DNA from: Cognatiyoonia koreensis
GTDB lineage: Bacteria; Pseudomonadota; Alphaproteobacteria; Rhodobacterales; Rhodobacteraceae
Assembly: GCF_900109295.1 (NCBI RefSeq)
Contig: NZ_FOIZ01000002.1
Coordinates: 62,001-126,000 of the forward strand
Direction: 5' to 3'
Length of the DNA stretch: 64,000 nt
A program made the translations under genes and the position numbers. The notes beneath the pieces are model-generated. The model made no database searches, was not told the origin of the DNA, and saw nothing but the letters and a program-made list of their open reading frames with translations. Shown one piece after another: positions 35,786 to 45,661 of this stretch (within the stretch, counting starts at the first letter, position 1; each line of letters starts with the position of its first letter).

Positions 35786-36760
35786 ATGGGTCAGCTTGTT
35801 GACGGCGTCTGGAAAGACGAATGGTATGATACGAAATCGACCGGCGGCGCATTCAAGCGGTCGACTGCGAAATTCCGCAACTGGATAACGGCGGATGGTG
35901 AACCGGGCCCTTCGGGAACCGGCGGATTCAAGGCCGAAAGCGGACGATATCACCTCTATGTGTCATACGCCTGCCCTTGGGCGCATCGTACGTTGGTCTT
36001 CCGTGTTCTGAAAGATCTGACGGATCATATCGGCGTTTCAGTTGTCCACCCTCATATGCTGTCTGATGGCTGGACCTTTGACACCGACGACAAAGGGGCA
36101 ACAGGCGATATGCTTTTCGGCTTTCCGTTCGCACGCGACATCTATTTGAAAGCCGATCCAAAAATCTCGGGCAGGGTCACCGTGCCGATCCTGTGGGACA
36201 AGGAGAAGGAAACGATCGTTTCCAACGAATCCTCAGAGATCATCCGCATGTTCAACAGTGCATTCGATGCAATCACGGGAAATACAGATGACTACTGGCC
36301 AGAAGACATGCGTGGCGACATCGAAGACATGAACAGTCGCGTTTACGACACCGTGAATAACGGGGTCTACAAGTCAGGCTTTGCCACCACGCAGTCCGCG
36401 TATGAGGACGCCGTAGCACCATTATTCGAAAGTCTGGACTGGCTCGAAGAACGACTGTCGCAAAATCGTTATCTGATGGGCGATAAACTGACAGAAGCCG
36501 ATTGGCGGCTCTGGACAACGCTCGTGCGGTTCGATCCGGTCTACCACTTGCATTTCAAATGCAATCGCAAGCGGATTATAGATTATCCAAATCTCTGGGG
36601 TTTCACCCGTGAGCTATACCAGGTCCCCGGGATCGCCCAGACTGTCAACATGGATCACATCGTCCAGCACTATCATTACAGTCACGAAACGATCAATCCG
36701 AACCGGATCATTCCGATCAACCCGGTGCTTGATTTCGATGCGCCTCATCACCGGAGCTAG
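35786..36760 (+). CDS. Glutathionyl-hydroquinone reductase (Xi-class GST)
   Basis: A 324-residue YqjG/ECM4-type glutathione transferase. The catalytic Cys63 is in SYACPWAHRT, exactly where family members have it, and a Tyr-rich C-terminal domain (YPNLWGFTRELYQVPG... DHIVQHYHYSHETINP) is present. It reduces glutathionyl-hydroquinones. GGAAGA directly precedes the ATG. The 3' end overlaps the convergent response regulator gene by 44 bases. Confidence 0.92.
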   Translation: MGQLVDGVWKDEWYDTKSTGGAFKRSTAKFRNWITADGEPGPSGTGGFKAESGRYHLYVSYACPWAHRTLVFRVLKDLTDHIGVSVVHPHMLSDGWTFDTDDKGATGDMLFGFPFARDIYLKADPKISGRVTVPILWDKEKETIVSNESSEIIRMFNSAFDAITGNTDDYWPEDMRGDIEDMNSRVYDTVNNGVYKSGFATTQSAYEDAVAPLFESLDWLEERLSQNRYLMGDKLTEADWRLWTTLVRFDPVYHLHFKCNRKRIIDYPNLWGFTRELYQVPGIAQTVNMDHIVQHYHYSHETINPNRIIPINPVLDFDAPHHRS

Positions 36761-37115
36761 GCTGGCCATAGTGCTGGACGATTGCCGCCAGATCGTGTGG
36801 TGGCGTGTTTGATTCGATAAACGCGCGAGCGTTTGCGCTGTGCTCGAAGATGGAACCATCCGAAAAGAATGTCGTGTCTGTCACATAGACAACGTTCGCG
36901 TTCGGCTGTCTGAAAAAGGCGACATCACCGACAGTCAGCGCGCTGCCTTCGCCAAGCACAAGGTCAAGCACGATTACGTCGAACTCCATAGTCTCGATCT
37001 TTGCGACGGCGTCAGTACCGGTTTCGGCAATGGTCACCGTACCGCCAAGCCGTTCAAGGTGGCGCCGCCAGAGCTTACCAAGAGGCTCGTTACTCTGGAC
37101 AATCAATACACGCAT
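36717..37115 (-). CDS. Response regulator receiver-domain protein
   Basis: A 132-residue protein consisting only of a receiver domain. RVLIVQSNEPLG is strand 1, and the phospho-acceptor Asp is in FDVIVLDLVLGEG. The acidic pocket residues after VLIV are degraded (QSNE), and the last helix is short. No output domain is visible, so it may act like a DivK/CpdR-type adaptor. It overlaps the end of the GST gene by 44 bases. A CtrA-type site lies 86 bases upstream. Confidence 0.82.
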   Translation of the reverse strand: MRVLIVQSNEPLGKLWRRHLERLGGTVTIAETGTDAVAKIETMEFDVIVLDLVLGEGSALTVGDVAFFRQPNANVVYVTDTTFFSDGSIFEHSANARAFIESNTPPHDLAAIVQHYGQPSSGDEAHRNQAPG

Positions 37116-37200
37116 CCTGGCCCCTGCATTTAGTTCTCCGAATTACTAGCCCAACGCCCGAACACGACGATGGTTCCCTAAAACTTAGGTAATCTAAAGA

Positions 37201-37216
37201 TTAACGATTCATTAAC
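37201..37216. promoter_or_regulatory. CtrA-type binding site (TTAAC-N6-TTAAC)
   Basis: TTAACGATTCATTAAC contains two TTAA half-sites spaced by seven bases, each followed by C, the alphaproteobacterial CtrA consensus. It lies between the divergent response regulator and DUF1636 genes. Confidence 0.5.
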
Positions 37217-37312
37217 TTTGCACCCCCTCACGTAAGTTTGCTGGATATTTGCCGACAGCCTTGTCTTTATGGCGAAAATCCGCTTGATATCGCCCGACAG
37301 GAGAGCTGCTTT

Positions 37313-37687
37313 ATGACCACTTGGATTACCATTTGTGACACATGCAAACGCGAAAACTGGGCTGAATCCGGGGCGGAGATTACCGATGGCGAGCTATTTG
37401 CCGCACGGATCGAGGAAGCGGCGTCTGCCATTCCGCACATCAAGACCCGCCGAACGTCCTGTCTGATGGGATGTACGCGGTCATGCAACGTGGCAATTCA
37501 GGCAACAGGTAAACTGGCGTATACCTTGGGCGAGTTCGCCCCTGACACGGAAAGCGCAGAAGGCGTCGTCGCATATGCCGCGCTGCATGCACAAAGCGAA
37601 ACAGGGCAAGTGCCTTATCGCACGTGGCCGCAGGCGGTCAAAGGGCACTTTGTTACGCGCCACCCACCGCTTCCGACCGAAGAATGA
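37313..37687 (+). CDS. DUF1636 predicted metal-binding protein
   Basis: A 124-residue protein beginning MTTWITICDTCKRENW; the CDTC and SCLMGCTRSC motifs give four to five conserved cysteines, as in DUF1636. The family is often encoded with B12 genes and is thought to bind metal or an Fe-S cluster. AGGAG sits upstream. Its stop overlaps cobC (ATGA), so they are coupled. Confidence 0.85.
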   Translation: MTTWITICDTCKRENWAESGAEITDGELFAARIEEAASAIPHIKTRRTSCLMGCTRSCNVAIQATGKLAYTLGEFAPDTESAEGVVAYAALHAQSETGQVPYRTWPQAVKGHFVTRHPPLPTEE

Positions 37688-38619
37688 AGAATACGCGCGA
37701 TCATGGCGGCGGCCTCGACGCTGCGATTGCTCAATTTGGCGGCAGCCGAGCCGACTGGCTCGACTTATCTACCGGGATCAATCCCGTGCCCTATCCAATG
37801 CCAACGCTCACGGCCGATGCATGGACCGCACTGCCCGACGCGAACGGTTTGAAACTGCTAATAGACCGCGCCCGCCGGTTCTGGAACGTGCCGGACGATG
37901 CCGAAATCATCGCCGCCCCCGGCGCGTCATCCATCATTGCGCAGCTTCCGCGCCTAAAGGCCCCGGGAAAGGTCGCCATACCCGGACCCACCTATAATGA
38001 ACACGGCGCGGCGTTCCGCGCGGCTGGTTGGACGCTTGATGATAACGGCATGGATGCGCTTGTCGCGGTGCATCCCAACAATCCCGATGGCCATCTGTGG
38101 GACGCGACAGTGGTGCAGGCACCGTTCACGATCATCGACGAAAGCTTTTGCGATGTGGTACCTGACGCGACACTGATCCATCATGCAGCCCGCAAGGGGA
38201 CTGTCGTTCTGAAAAGTTTTGGCAAATTCTGGGGGCTCGCCGGCCTTCGGCTGGGGTTTGCGATCGGTGATCCGGACATCCTTGCGCAGCTTGGCGAAAC
38301 TTTGGGGCCATGGCAGGTGTCAGGTCCGGCAAGTCAGATCGGGGCAGAAGCGCTCGCTGATCTTGCCTGGTCCGATGAAACGCGCCAGCGTCTGGCAGCA
38401 GATGCTCGACAGCTGGATACGCTGCTATTGAAACAGGGGGCCCATCTTGTCGGTGGCACAGACCTGTTCAGGCTCTACGAAGTGGACAACGCGAAAGCCG
38501 CGCAGCAACAGCTCGCGCGCCATCATGTCTGGTCGCGCATATTTCCCTATGCTGATAACTGGTTGCGCCTTGGCCTACCGCATCCAGATCGATGGGGACA
38601 GCTGGAAGCCGCATTTTGA
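37684..38619 (+). CDS. cobC: Threonine-phosphate decarboxylase CobC
   Basis: A 311-residue PLP enzyme. [14 protein letters not shown] is the family opening, [10 protein letters not shown] is the PLP phosphate segment and [18 protein letters not shown] carries the Schiff-base lysine. It makes (R)-1-amino-2-propanol O-phosphate for the nucleotide loop. The ATG at 37684 overlaps DUF1636 by 4 bases. Its TGA overlaps a TTG that starts cobD. Confidence 0.93.
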   Translation: MKNTRDHGGGLDAAIAQFGGSRADWLDLSTGINPVPYPMPTLTADAWTALPDANGLKLLIDRARRFWNVPDDAEIIAAPGASSIIAQLPRLKAPGKVAIPGPTYNEHGAAFRAAGWTLDDNGMDALVAVHPNNPDGHLWDATVVQAPFTIIDESFCDVVPDATLIHHAARKGTVVLKSFGKFWGLAGLRLGFAIGDPDILAQLGETLGPWQVSGPASQIGAEALADLAWSDETRQRLAADARQLDTLLLKQGAHLVGGTDLFRLYEVDNAKAAQQQLARHHVWSRIFPYADNWLRLGLPHPDRWGQLEAAF

Positions 38620-39518
38620 CGCTTGTCATTGCAATGATACTCGACGCCGCGTTCGGCGAACCAAAGTGGATCTGGTCGCGTGTCCCGCACCCTGCCGTTT
38701 TGATGGGTCGGTTGATTGGTTGGATCGACGAAACGTACAACGTTGGATCGCATCGCTTTGAAAAGGGTTTCATCGCGATGGTGTGTTTGGCAACTGGAGC
38801 TGTGCTGATTGGGCTTGGTTTGCGTCAAATACCTTTTGTCGACGTGATCGTTCTTGCAATCCTTTTGGCGCAACGCTCGCTGGTTGAACATGTCTCTGCT
38901 GTCGCGATGGGGCTGCGGGTTTCTCTGAAAGAAGGAAAACGGGCAGTCGCCATGATTGTCAGCCGCGATACAGCGAATATGACCGAAAGCGACGTGTCCC
39001 GCAGCGCGATTGAAAGCGCTGCCGAAAATATGTCGGACGGTGTCATTGCACCTATTTTCTGGTTTGCGATCGCGGGGCTTCCGGGTCTTTTGCTCTACAA
39101 AATCACGAATACGGCGGACAGCATGATCGGCTACCGCACGCCACGCCATGAAAAATTTGGCAAGGCCGCTGCCCGGTTAGACGATCTTCTGAACATTATT
39201 CCGGCACGATTGACAGCACTGATGATGTGGGCCGTCACGCCACACAGCAATTTGGCAGGAATCCGGCGCGATGCTCCCGCGCATCGCTCTCCCAATGCTG
39301 GCTGGCCCGAAGCAGCGATGGCTTATGGACATCAGATCGCCCTGTCCGGGCCGCGCAGCTACGATGGACAGATCCGCGAGTTTGCTTACGTAAACGCTGC
39401 GGGACGGACCGACCTTGGCCCAAATGACATCATGGCTGCCGTAAGCACGCTTTGGAAAACCTGGGGGCTGGCGCTTTGCCTTGCCGTCGTTTTGTGGCTG
39501 ACAACGGGGCTGTTATGA
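38616..39518 (+). CDS. cobD: Adenosylcobinamide-phosphate synthase CobD/CbiB
   Basis: About 300 residues of multi-span membrane protein. [47 protein letters not shown] and [15 protein letters not shown] are CobD/CbiB signatures. It attaches the aminopropanol arm to adenosylcobyric acid. The start is TTG at 38616, overlapping the cobC stop; the first ATG (38637) would cut the first helix. It ends the DUF1636-cobC-cobD run. Confidence 0.9.
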   Translation: MTLVIAMILDAAFGEPKWIWSRVPHPAVLMGRLIGWIDETYNVGSHRFEKGFIAMVCLATGAVLIGLGLRQIPFVDVIVLAILLAQRSLVEHVSAVAMGLRVSLKEGKRAVAMIVSRDTANMTESDVSRSAIESAAENMSDGVIAPIFWFAIAGLPGLLLYKITNTADSMIGYRTPRHEKFGKAAARLDDLLNIIPARLTALMMWAVTPHSNLAGIRRDAPAHRSPNAGWPEAAMAYGHQIALSGPRSYDGQIREFAYVNAAGRTDLGPNDIMAAVSTLWKTWGLALCLAVVLWLTTGLL

Positions 39519-39597
39519 CATCTGCTTTGCCACAATCTGGTGAATTTCCACCCCGATACTTGCCTGATAACTTTCGCGCAACCTTTCGGAGCCTTGA

Positions 39598-40758
39598 ATG
39601 CGCCTTGCACTAGCCTTTTACCTTTTCGCGACCGGCGGGATAGCCCAAACCTGTGGCGGCTCGCTTCCCGAGTTCATCTCCGGGATCAAGGCAGAGGCTG
39701 TCGCCGCAGGCCTGCCCGCCGATACCGTAGAAAGATTTTTCAAAGGGGCGGCGATTGACCCGAACGTTTTGCGGGCAGACCGCTCGCAATCGGTTTTCCA
39801 ACGCGATTTCATCGACTTTTCCAGAAGGCTAATCAGTCGGAACAGAATTGCAGCAGCACGAGCCAATAGTGCGCAGTATGACGCGATCTTTTCGCGGATT
39901 GAGCAAGAGTTCGAAATTCCGCGCGGCGTTATTCTTGCCTTCTGGGCGTTCGAGACCGATTTCGGTGCTGTGCAAGGCGATTTCAATACGCGCAATGCGC
40001 TCCTGACGCTCGCACATGATTGCCGGCGGCCCGAGCTGTTTCGCCCGCAATTGATCGCTGGGATTGAACTGATGGGCACCGGGAATTTTGATCCGGCCAC
40101 AACAACAGGGGCTTGGGCAGGGGAGATCGGTCAGGTCCAGATGCTGCCACGCGACATTATCGAATATGGAATGGATGGCGATGGCGATGGTCAGGTCCGG
40201 CTCAAGACTTCTGCACCTGATGCACTGATTTCAGGTGCAAACGTTTTGTCCAATCTGGGCTGGCGACCAAATGAACCGTGGCTTCAGGAAGTCCGCGTCC
40301 CGAGCGATCTCGATTGGTTCGAGACAGGACTTAATCACCCAAAACCGACTGAAGATTGGATCGCGTTGGGCGTGACGCCTACCCAAGGTAATATTCCGCT
40401 GAACATTGAAGCGCGTGTCATCCTGCCGATGGGGCGCAATGGTCCGGCGTTTCTAGCCTATCCAAATTTCGACGTCTATTTCGAGTGGAATCAAAGCTTT
40501 GTCTACGTGCTGACAGCTGCATACTTCGGAACCCGTTTGGAAGGGGCCGAGGTCTACAATGCAGGTAATCCCGCGCCAGCGCTGACAGGAGAGCAGATCA
40601 CAATCCTACAACAAAAACTTGCCAACCTTGGATACGACGTCGGCGGGATCGACGGAATTCTGGGTGCGAAGACTCGTGAGGCCGTTCAGAAAGAACAGCA
40701 GCGCTTGGGTCTTCCGGCTGATGCTTGGCCGACCCGTGAATTTATGGAGCAATTATGA
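39598..40758 (+). CDS. MltB-type lytic murein transglycosylase
   Basis: A 386-residue protein with a signal peptide (MRLALAFYLFATGGIAQ). A GH103-type domain covers about residues 20-310: FWAFETDFGAVQGDF holds the catalytic Glu, and GEIGQVQMLPRDIIEYG follows. A C-terminal peptidoglycan-binding domain (about 325-385) has LQQKLANLGYDVGGIDGILGAKT. It cleaves murein glycans with 1,6-anhydro product formation. The ATG has GGAG six bases upstream. The dipeptidase ATG overlaps its stop. Confidence 0.93.
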   Translation: MRLALAFYLFATGGIAQTCGGSLPEFISGIKAEAVAAGLPADTVERFFKGAAIDPNVLRADRSQSVFQRDFIDFSRRLISRNRIAAARANSAQYDAIFSRIEQEFEIPRGVILAFWAFETDFGAVQGDFNTRNALLTLAHDCRRPELFRPQLIAGIELMGTGNFDPATTTGAWAGEIGQVQMLPRDIIEYGMDGDGDGQVRLKTSAPDALISGANVLSNLGWRPNEPWLQEVRVPSDLDWFETGLNHPKPTEDWIALGVTPTQGNIPLNIEARVILPMGRNGPAFLAYPNFDVYFEWNQSFVYVLTAAYFGTRLEGAEVYNAGNPAPALTGEQITILQQKLANLGYDVGGIDGILGAKTREAVQKEQQRLGLPADAWPTREFMEQL

Positions 40759-41918
40759 AAACGACAATTCGGCTCCTTGCAGGCATTGTTGTGCTGGCAC
40801 TTGTTGCGTTCTTTATCTTCGCGCCGGGCTATGTCGAAGCCGAACGCAACGCAGTACGTAGTCACGACCCCTACCCCGTCAGCGCAGACGCCCGATCCCT
40901 GCACGGCAGTTTGGTCATCGGGGACTGGCATGCGGACAGCTTGCTCTGGAAACGCGATCTGACGCGGCGCAGTGACCGCGGCCATGTCGATATTCCGCGC
41001 CTGCTTGAAGGGAATGTCGCGATTCAGATGTTCACCGCTGTGACCAAAAGCCCAGCCGGGCAAAACTATCACAGCAACGCAAGTGTCACGACGGACAACA
41101 TTACGTTGCTTGCCATGGGTCAGCTTTGGCCACCGCGGACCTGGGGTAGCTTGTTTGAACGCGCGCTGTATCAGGCCGAAAAACTGGATCAGTTTGCGCA
41201 GGACACCGACACTCTTCGCATAATCAAGTCAAAGTCGGACCTTGAAGACCTGCTTGCGCGGCGGGCCTCTGGCGAACTGATTGTCGGAGGCCTACTTGGA
41301 ATCGAAGGCGGACACGCACTCGAGGCCGATCTTGCCAACCTGCAACGCTTGACGGACGCGGGTTACCGAATGATCGGGTTGCATCATTTCTTTGATAACG
41401 CGCTTGGTGGTTCGCTGCATGGCAAAGACGATGAAGGCCTTACGGAATTCGGCAAGGCCGTCGTCCGCGAAGTGCAATCGAACAACTTGATCCTCGATGT
41501 GGCGCATTCCTCGCCGCAAGTCGCCCGAGATGTCCTTGCGATGACGGAAATGCCCATCGTTGTCAGCCACACGGGAGTTCATTCGGTTTGTCCGGTCAAA
41601 CGCAACTATACCGATGACCTGATGCAAGACATCGCGGCAACAGGTGGCGTCATCGCGATCGGGTATTGGGCGGATGTCCTTTGCGACGATAGCCCGGCGG
41701 GTATCGCAACCACGATCGCCGCCGCAATTGCGCTTGTCGGTGAAGATCACGTTAGCCTTGGTTCGGACTTTGACGGCTCCGTCACGACGGCACTAGATAC
41801 ATCAGAACTCTCAGCCATCACGCATGCATTGATTGTGGCAGGCCTCAGCGAACGACAAATCCGGAAGGTAATGGGAGAGAACATGCTGCGCGTTTTGCGC
41901 GAAAGGTTACCTGAATAA
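40755..41918 (+). CDS. Membrane dipeptidase, peptidase family M19
   Basis: A 387-residue metal-dependent dipeptidase. An N-terminal hydrophobic anchor (LLAGIVVLALVAFFIFAPG) precedes the zinc-binding HxD (H59, D61 in GDWHADSLLW). Further on, GLLGIEGGHALE, LHHFFDN and VVSHTG supply the remaining metal ligands of the TIM-barrel. The substrate is probably a dipeptide, perhaps with D-residues from wall turnover. It is coupled to the MltB gene by a 4-base overlap. Confidence 0.9.
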   Translation: MKTTIRLLAGIVVLALVAFFIFAPGYVEAERNAVRSHDPYPVSADARSLHGSLVIGDWHADSLLWKRDLTRRSDRGHVDIPRLLEGNVAIQMFTAVTKSPAGQNYHSNASVTTDNITLLAMGQLWPPRTWGSLFERALYQAEKLDQFAQDTDTLRIIKSKSDLEDLLARRASGELIVGGLLGIEGGHALEADLANLQRLTDAGYRMIGLHHFFDNALGGSLHGKDDEGLTEFGKAVVREVQSNNLILDVAHSSPQVARDVLAMTEMPIVVSHTGVHSVCPVKRNYTDDLMQDIAATGGVIAIGYWADVLCDDSPAGIATTIAAAIALVGEDHVSLGSDFDGSVTTALDTSELSAITHALIVAGLSERQIRKVMGENMLRVLRERLPE

Positions 41919-41947
41919 AGGTCAGATTCGACGAAAAGGGAACGCTA

Positions 41948-44900
41948 TCACGCGACCATCGAAGCAGCCTTCTTGAGGTCAACGGAAACAAGCTGCGACA
42001 CACCCTGTTCGCCCATCGTCACCCCAAACAGGCGGTCCATCCGCGACATCGTGACCGCGTGGTGCGTGATAATCAGGAACCGGGTATCAGTCCGACGCGT
42101 CATTTCGTCCAGCATATCGCAGAACCGCGTCACGTTCGCATCGTCCAGCGGGGCATCAACTTCGTCCAACACGCAGATTGGTGCAGGATTGGCCAGGAAC
42201 ACCGCAAAGATTAGCGCCAGTGCTGTCAGCGTCTGCTCACCACCCGATAACAGGCTAAGCGTCGACAGCTTCTTACCCGGCGGCTGACACATGATCTCTA
42301 ATCCAGCCTCAAGCGGATCGTCAGATTCAACCAGAACCAGTTTTGCTTCACCGCCGCCGAAAAGATGCTTGAAAAGAAGTCCGAAGTTTTCGTTCACCTG
42401 TTCGAACGCGGTCAGAAGCCTTTCGCGCCCTTCCTTGTTCAGGCTGGCAATCCCTGTACGCAACGCTGCAATCGCCGATTCCAGATCGGCCTTTTCACTG
42501 ACAAGGGCGTCATGCTCTTCCTGGACCTCTTTGGCGTCTTCTTCCGCACGCAGGTTCACAGCGCCCAGCGCATCACGCTGTCGCTTGTAGGTGTTGACCT
42601 GCGCCTCGATTCTTTCCGCGTCAGGCATATCGTCAGGAACCACGCCAAGGCTTTCGAGCAGGTCAGCGGGTGTGACCTCCTGCGCCTCCATGATCCGCTC
42701 CGCCGCGGCGGCCACTGTCTCCTTAGCGGCATCGGCACGCGCTTCGGACCGGGCCCGCGCCTCGCGGGCCTCTGACGCAAGCCGTTCCGCGTCGCGTTCG
42801 TCGTTGGACGCCTTGCGCAGCTCCGTATCGGCAGCAGCAAACGCATCAGCGGACAGCTTCCGCCGCGCCTCGGCTTCATCGATTGCATCTGCCAGCTCGG
42901 CGCGTTTGGCCGCAATTTCTTCGGGTGCCGCTACAGCTTCACTCAACTCGTTTTCAGAAGTTTCCTTGCGCTCGACCAGTTCCGACGTACGTTTGTTCGC
43001 GGTTTCAAGACGGTGCTTCCATCCAGAAATTTCTTTCGTGATCTCTTGTGACCGCTTCAGACGCGCTTCGCCCTCGCGACGGACTTCGTCATGGGCAGAA
43101 CGACGTGACATCATCGTGATCCGCGCCGCTTCGACTGTCATCTTGATGTCTTCAACGGCATTGCGTGCGACATCAATATCGCCAAGCTCAGCGATGGCTT
43201 TTTCGGCATCGACCAACGCGCGACGCGCCGTGACCGATTCATCCGTGTGTCGTTTTACTGCAAGGCTCAGTGATTCCAGTTTGCCCTGCGCTAGATTTCG
43301 GTCAGCTTCCGCCCTCGAGGCGGCACGATTGGCATCAGCAACCTGCTGGTCTGCCGCGCGACGCGCCAGCCGGGCAGCATGATCGGCCTCTGTTTGTTTG
43401 CCCAAAAGGACAGTCAGCGCCTCATGCGCCCTTGCGGCCCCTTCGGCTGTGGCTGCAATTTCTTCCAAATCACGCTTCAATTCGACAAGGCGATTAAGCT
43501 GCTGCAGCCGCAACGCCGCTGCCGATGGCGCGTCTTCTGACGCCGCACGGAATCCGTCCCAGCGCCAGACGTCTCCTTCAATCGAAACAAGACGCTGACC
43601 CGGCTTCAGGACAGCCTGCAACTGCGCGCCTTCTTCCTGCTTTACAAGACCGACCTGATTCATGCGCCGCTGCAGAACATCGGGCACTTCGACGAACTCG
43701 GTCAGCGGCATGACCCCGTCAGGCAGGGCTTGCGCCGTCAGATAGGGCTGGAGCGTGGCCCATCCCGATGCGGCAGACGGGCCGACAGCAGGGGCACGAA
43801 GATCATCGGCCAAGGCCGCGCCCAGTGCCTTTTCGTAGCCGGCATCGACCTTCAGAAGATCCAGAACCTGACCGCCCTCTGCGGTATCACGTTCAACCAG
43901 ACGTGCGAGGGCCGCCACTTCGGCGCGCAGCGCATTGGCCTCCCCTTCCGCTTCGGAACGTTGGGCGCGCGCATCACTCTCGCGGGCCTGTGTTTCAGCA
44001 CGTGCAGCTTCGGCAGCGACCAGTTCGGCGTCGGCGGCCGTTGCCGCTTTCTTTGCTGCAGCTTCCGCTTCGCCTGCCGCAGTGAAATCTGACTCCGCCT
44101 TTTCCAATGCGGCCTGCGCATCGTTCATCGCAGACTTCGCGCGTGCGGCTTCCCCTTCGTTCTTCTCCAAAGTGGTCCGGCTGTCATCAAGCAGGCGTTG
44201 TGCCGATTGGTGGCGGGCCGCGAGCCGGGCAACATCTTCGGTCATCTGTGAAAGGTCTGCTTCCCGCTCCTGCAGCACTTGCGCCGCTTCGGCAGCAGCC
44301 TGCTTTGCAGTCTCAAGCAGCGCATCATGACCCTCGCCAGCCTTGGCCAGTTCGCCGGCTTCCCATTCCAGACGGGCGATGGTTTCGCCCGCGTCCTTGT
44401 TCAAACCGGACTCGCGTTCGATATCACGGGTAAGTTGGTCAATCCGGGCCTGCAAAGTTTCAATGGTCTGCAGCGCGCGGGTTTCCTGATCGGTCAACGT
44501 ATCGCGCTGCACCTGCAAACGCTGAAGTACGGCCGCTGCGATAGCCTCTTCCTCGCGCAACGGTGGCAAGGCTTCCTCAGCTGTTGCGCGCGCTTTGGCA
44601 GCGGCCTGTGCTGCGCTCTCCGCCTGTGCGGCAGACGTCGTGCGTTCACGCAATTGCGCTGCGGCAGCCGCCAGCGCCTCATCAGCTTCTTTCCAGCGCC
44701 GGTAAAGCAACATGCCTTCAGCCTTGCGCAGCGCATCTCCGATCTCCCGGTAGCGGGCAGCCTGGCGGGCCTGCCGGGCAAGCTGGTTCAACTGTGACGC
44801 AAGCTGTTCAACGACGTCATCGACGCGGGTCAGATTGGTCTCGGCTCCCTTCAACTTCAATTCTGCTTCATGACGACGTTGATAAAGTCCGGATATGCCC

Positions 44901-45403
44901 GCTGCTTCCTCGAGGATACGGCGGCGGGCTTTCGGCTTTGCGTTGATCAGCTCTGAAATCTGGCCTTGGCGCACAAGCGCCGGTGAATGAGCGCCAGTTG
45001 ATGCATCCGCAAAAAGCATTTGCACATCGCGCGCACGGACATCCTTCGCCCCGACCTTGTAGGCGGACCCGGCATCGCGCGTGATGCGACGGGTGATTTC
45101 AAGCAGGTCACTGTCATTGAAGGTCGCCGGTGCCAGCCGTTCAGTATTGTCGATGACCAGCGAAACTTCGGCGAAATTACGGGCCGGACGTGTCGATGCC
45201 CCCGCAAAGATCACGTCCTCCATCCCTCCACCACGCATAGCGGTCGGACGGTTCTCGCCCATCACCCAGCGCAATCCCTCCAAAAGGTTCGACTTGCCAC
45301 AGCCGTTTGGTCCGACGACACCCGTCAAGCCATCGGCAATGATCAGGTCAGTCGGATCGACAAAGCTCTTGAAGCCATTCAGTCGGAGTCGGGAAAAGCG
45401 CAA
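41948..45403 (-). CDS. smc: Chromosome segregation protein SMC
   Basis: An 1151-residue SMC ATPase. The N-terminal P-loop is GPNGCGKSN (about residues 31-39); the C-terminal domain has signature LSGGEQTLTALALIF and Walker B CVLDEVDAPLDD. Two long coiled coils flank a hinge around residues 500-660 (hinge sequence LDLLKVDAGYEKALGAAL). It organises and segregates the chromosome with ScpA and ScpB, which are not in this window. It starts at ATG 45403; a DnaA box lies about 100 bases upstream. Confidence 0.96.
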   Translation of the reverse strand: MRFSRLRLNGFKSFVDPTDLIIADGLTGVVGPNGCGKSNLLEGLRWVMGENRPTAMRGGGMEDVIFAGASTRPARNFAEVSLVIDNTERLAPATFNDSDLLEITRRITRDAGSAYKVGAKDVRARDVQMLFADASTGAHSPALVRQGQISELINAKPKARRRILEEAAGISGLYQRRHEAELKLKGAETNLTRVDDVVEQLASQLNQLARQARQAARYREIGDALRKAEGMLLYRRWKEADEALAAAAAQLRERTTSAAQAESAAQAAAKARATAEEALPPLREEEAIAAAVLQRLQVQRDTLTDQETRALQTIETLQARIDQLTRDIERESGLNKDAGETIARLEWEAGELAKAGEGHDALLETAKQAAAEAAQVLQEREADLSQMTEDVARLAARHQSAQRLLDDSRTTLEKNEGEAARAKSAMNDAQAALEKAESDFTAAGEAEAAAKKAATAADAELVAAEAARAETQARESDARAQRSEAEGEANALRAEVAALARLVERDTAEGGQVLDLLKVDAGYEKALGAALADDLRAPAVGPSAASGWATLQPYLTAQALPDGVMPLTEFVEVPDVLQRRMNQVGLVKQEEGAQLQAVLKPGQRLVSIEGDVWRWDGFRAASEDAPSAAALRLQQLNRLVELKRDLEEIAATAEGAARAHEALTVLLGKQTEADHAARLARRAADQQVADANRAASRAEADRNLAQGKLESLSLAVKRHTDESVTARRALVDAEKAIAELGDIDVARNAVEDIKMTVEAARITMMSRRSAHDEVRREGEARLKRSQEITKEISGWKHRLETANKRTSELVERKETSENELSEAVAAPEEIAAKRAELADAIDEAEARRKLSADAFAAADTELRKASNDERDAERLASEAREARARSEARADAAKETVAAAAERIMEAQEVTPADLLESLGVVPDDMPDAERIEAQVNTYKRQRDALGAVNLRAEEDAKEVQEEHDALVSEKADLESAIAALRTGIASLNKEGRERLLTAFEQVNENFGLLFKHLFGGGEAKLVLVESDDPLEAGLEIMCQPPGKKLSTLSLLSGGEQTLTALALIFAVFLANPAPICVLDEVDAPLDDANVTRFCDMLDEMTRRTDTRFLIITHHAVTMSRMDRLFGVTMGEQGVSQLVSVDLKKAASMVA

Positions 45404-45502
45404 TGCTCTTTTGCCTCAGTTGATTCTGCTCTGCTCGAAGCATCGCAACCCAAAGTGACAAGAGTCAACGCAAGCACACCGGATATGCCCGAATCCGGCG
45501 AA

Positions 45503-45511
45503 TTATCCACA
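45503..45511 (+). promoter_or_regulatory. DnaA box
   Basis: TTATCCACA is the perfect consensus DnaA site, about 100 bases upstream of the smc start. A single copy was found. Confidence 0.4.
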
Positions 45512-45541
45512 AGATATCGCTCTTTTTGGGGCAAACCAGAT

Positions 45542-45577
45542 GTCTTTCTTTGTCGAATCAAACTTCCGCCGGAGGCA
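45542..45577 (-). repeat. Dispersed repeat, copy 1
   Basis: Differs by one base from the copy at 57051-57085. The core is TTGTCGAATCAAACTTCC followed by GCCGGAGGCA. It lies in the smc upstream region. Orientation is given as minus because the complement has the form GCCTCCGGCGGAAGTTTG seen at other sites. Confidence 0.8.
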
Positions 45578-45661
45578 ACGACAGATTAAATGTGCGCCGC
45601 AATCCGCTTCTGCGCAGTCGGATTCAATCTTGCAAGCACGGCGACAAAAGCGCACAACAAT

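Larger units (their letters stand above)
45404..45661 (-). other. smc upstream region with DnaA box and dispersed repeat
   Basis: A non-coding stretch of about 260 bases between smc (minus) and the cobalamin riboswitch (plus). It holds a perfect DnaA box at 45503-45511 and one copy of a 35-bp repeat at 45542-45577. The promoters for smc and for the riboswitch transcript must be here; no -35/-10 pair was assigned. Confidence 0.4.

Noticed and set aside
42591..43382. Long Ser/Arg-rich open frame antisense to smc
   Set aside because: Low-complexity composition typical of the complement of Ala/Glu/Arg-rich coiled coil.
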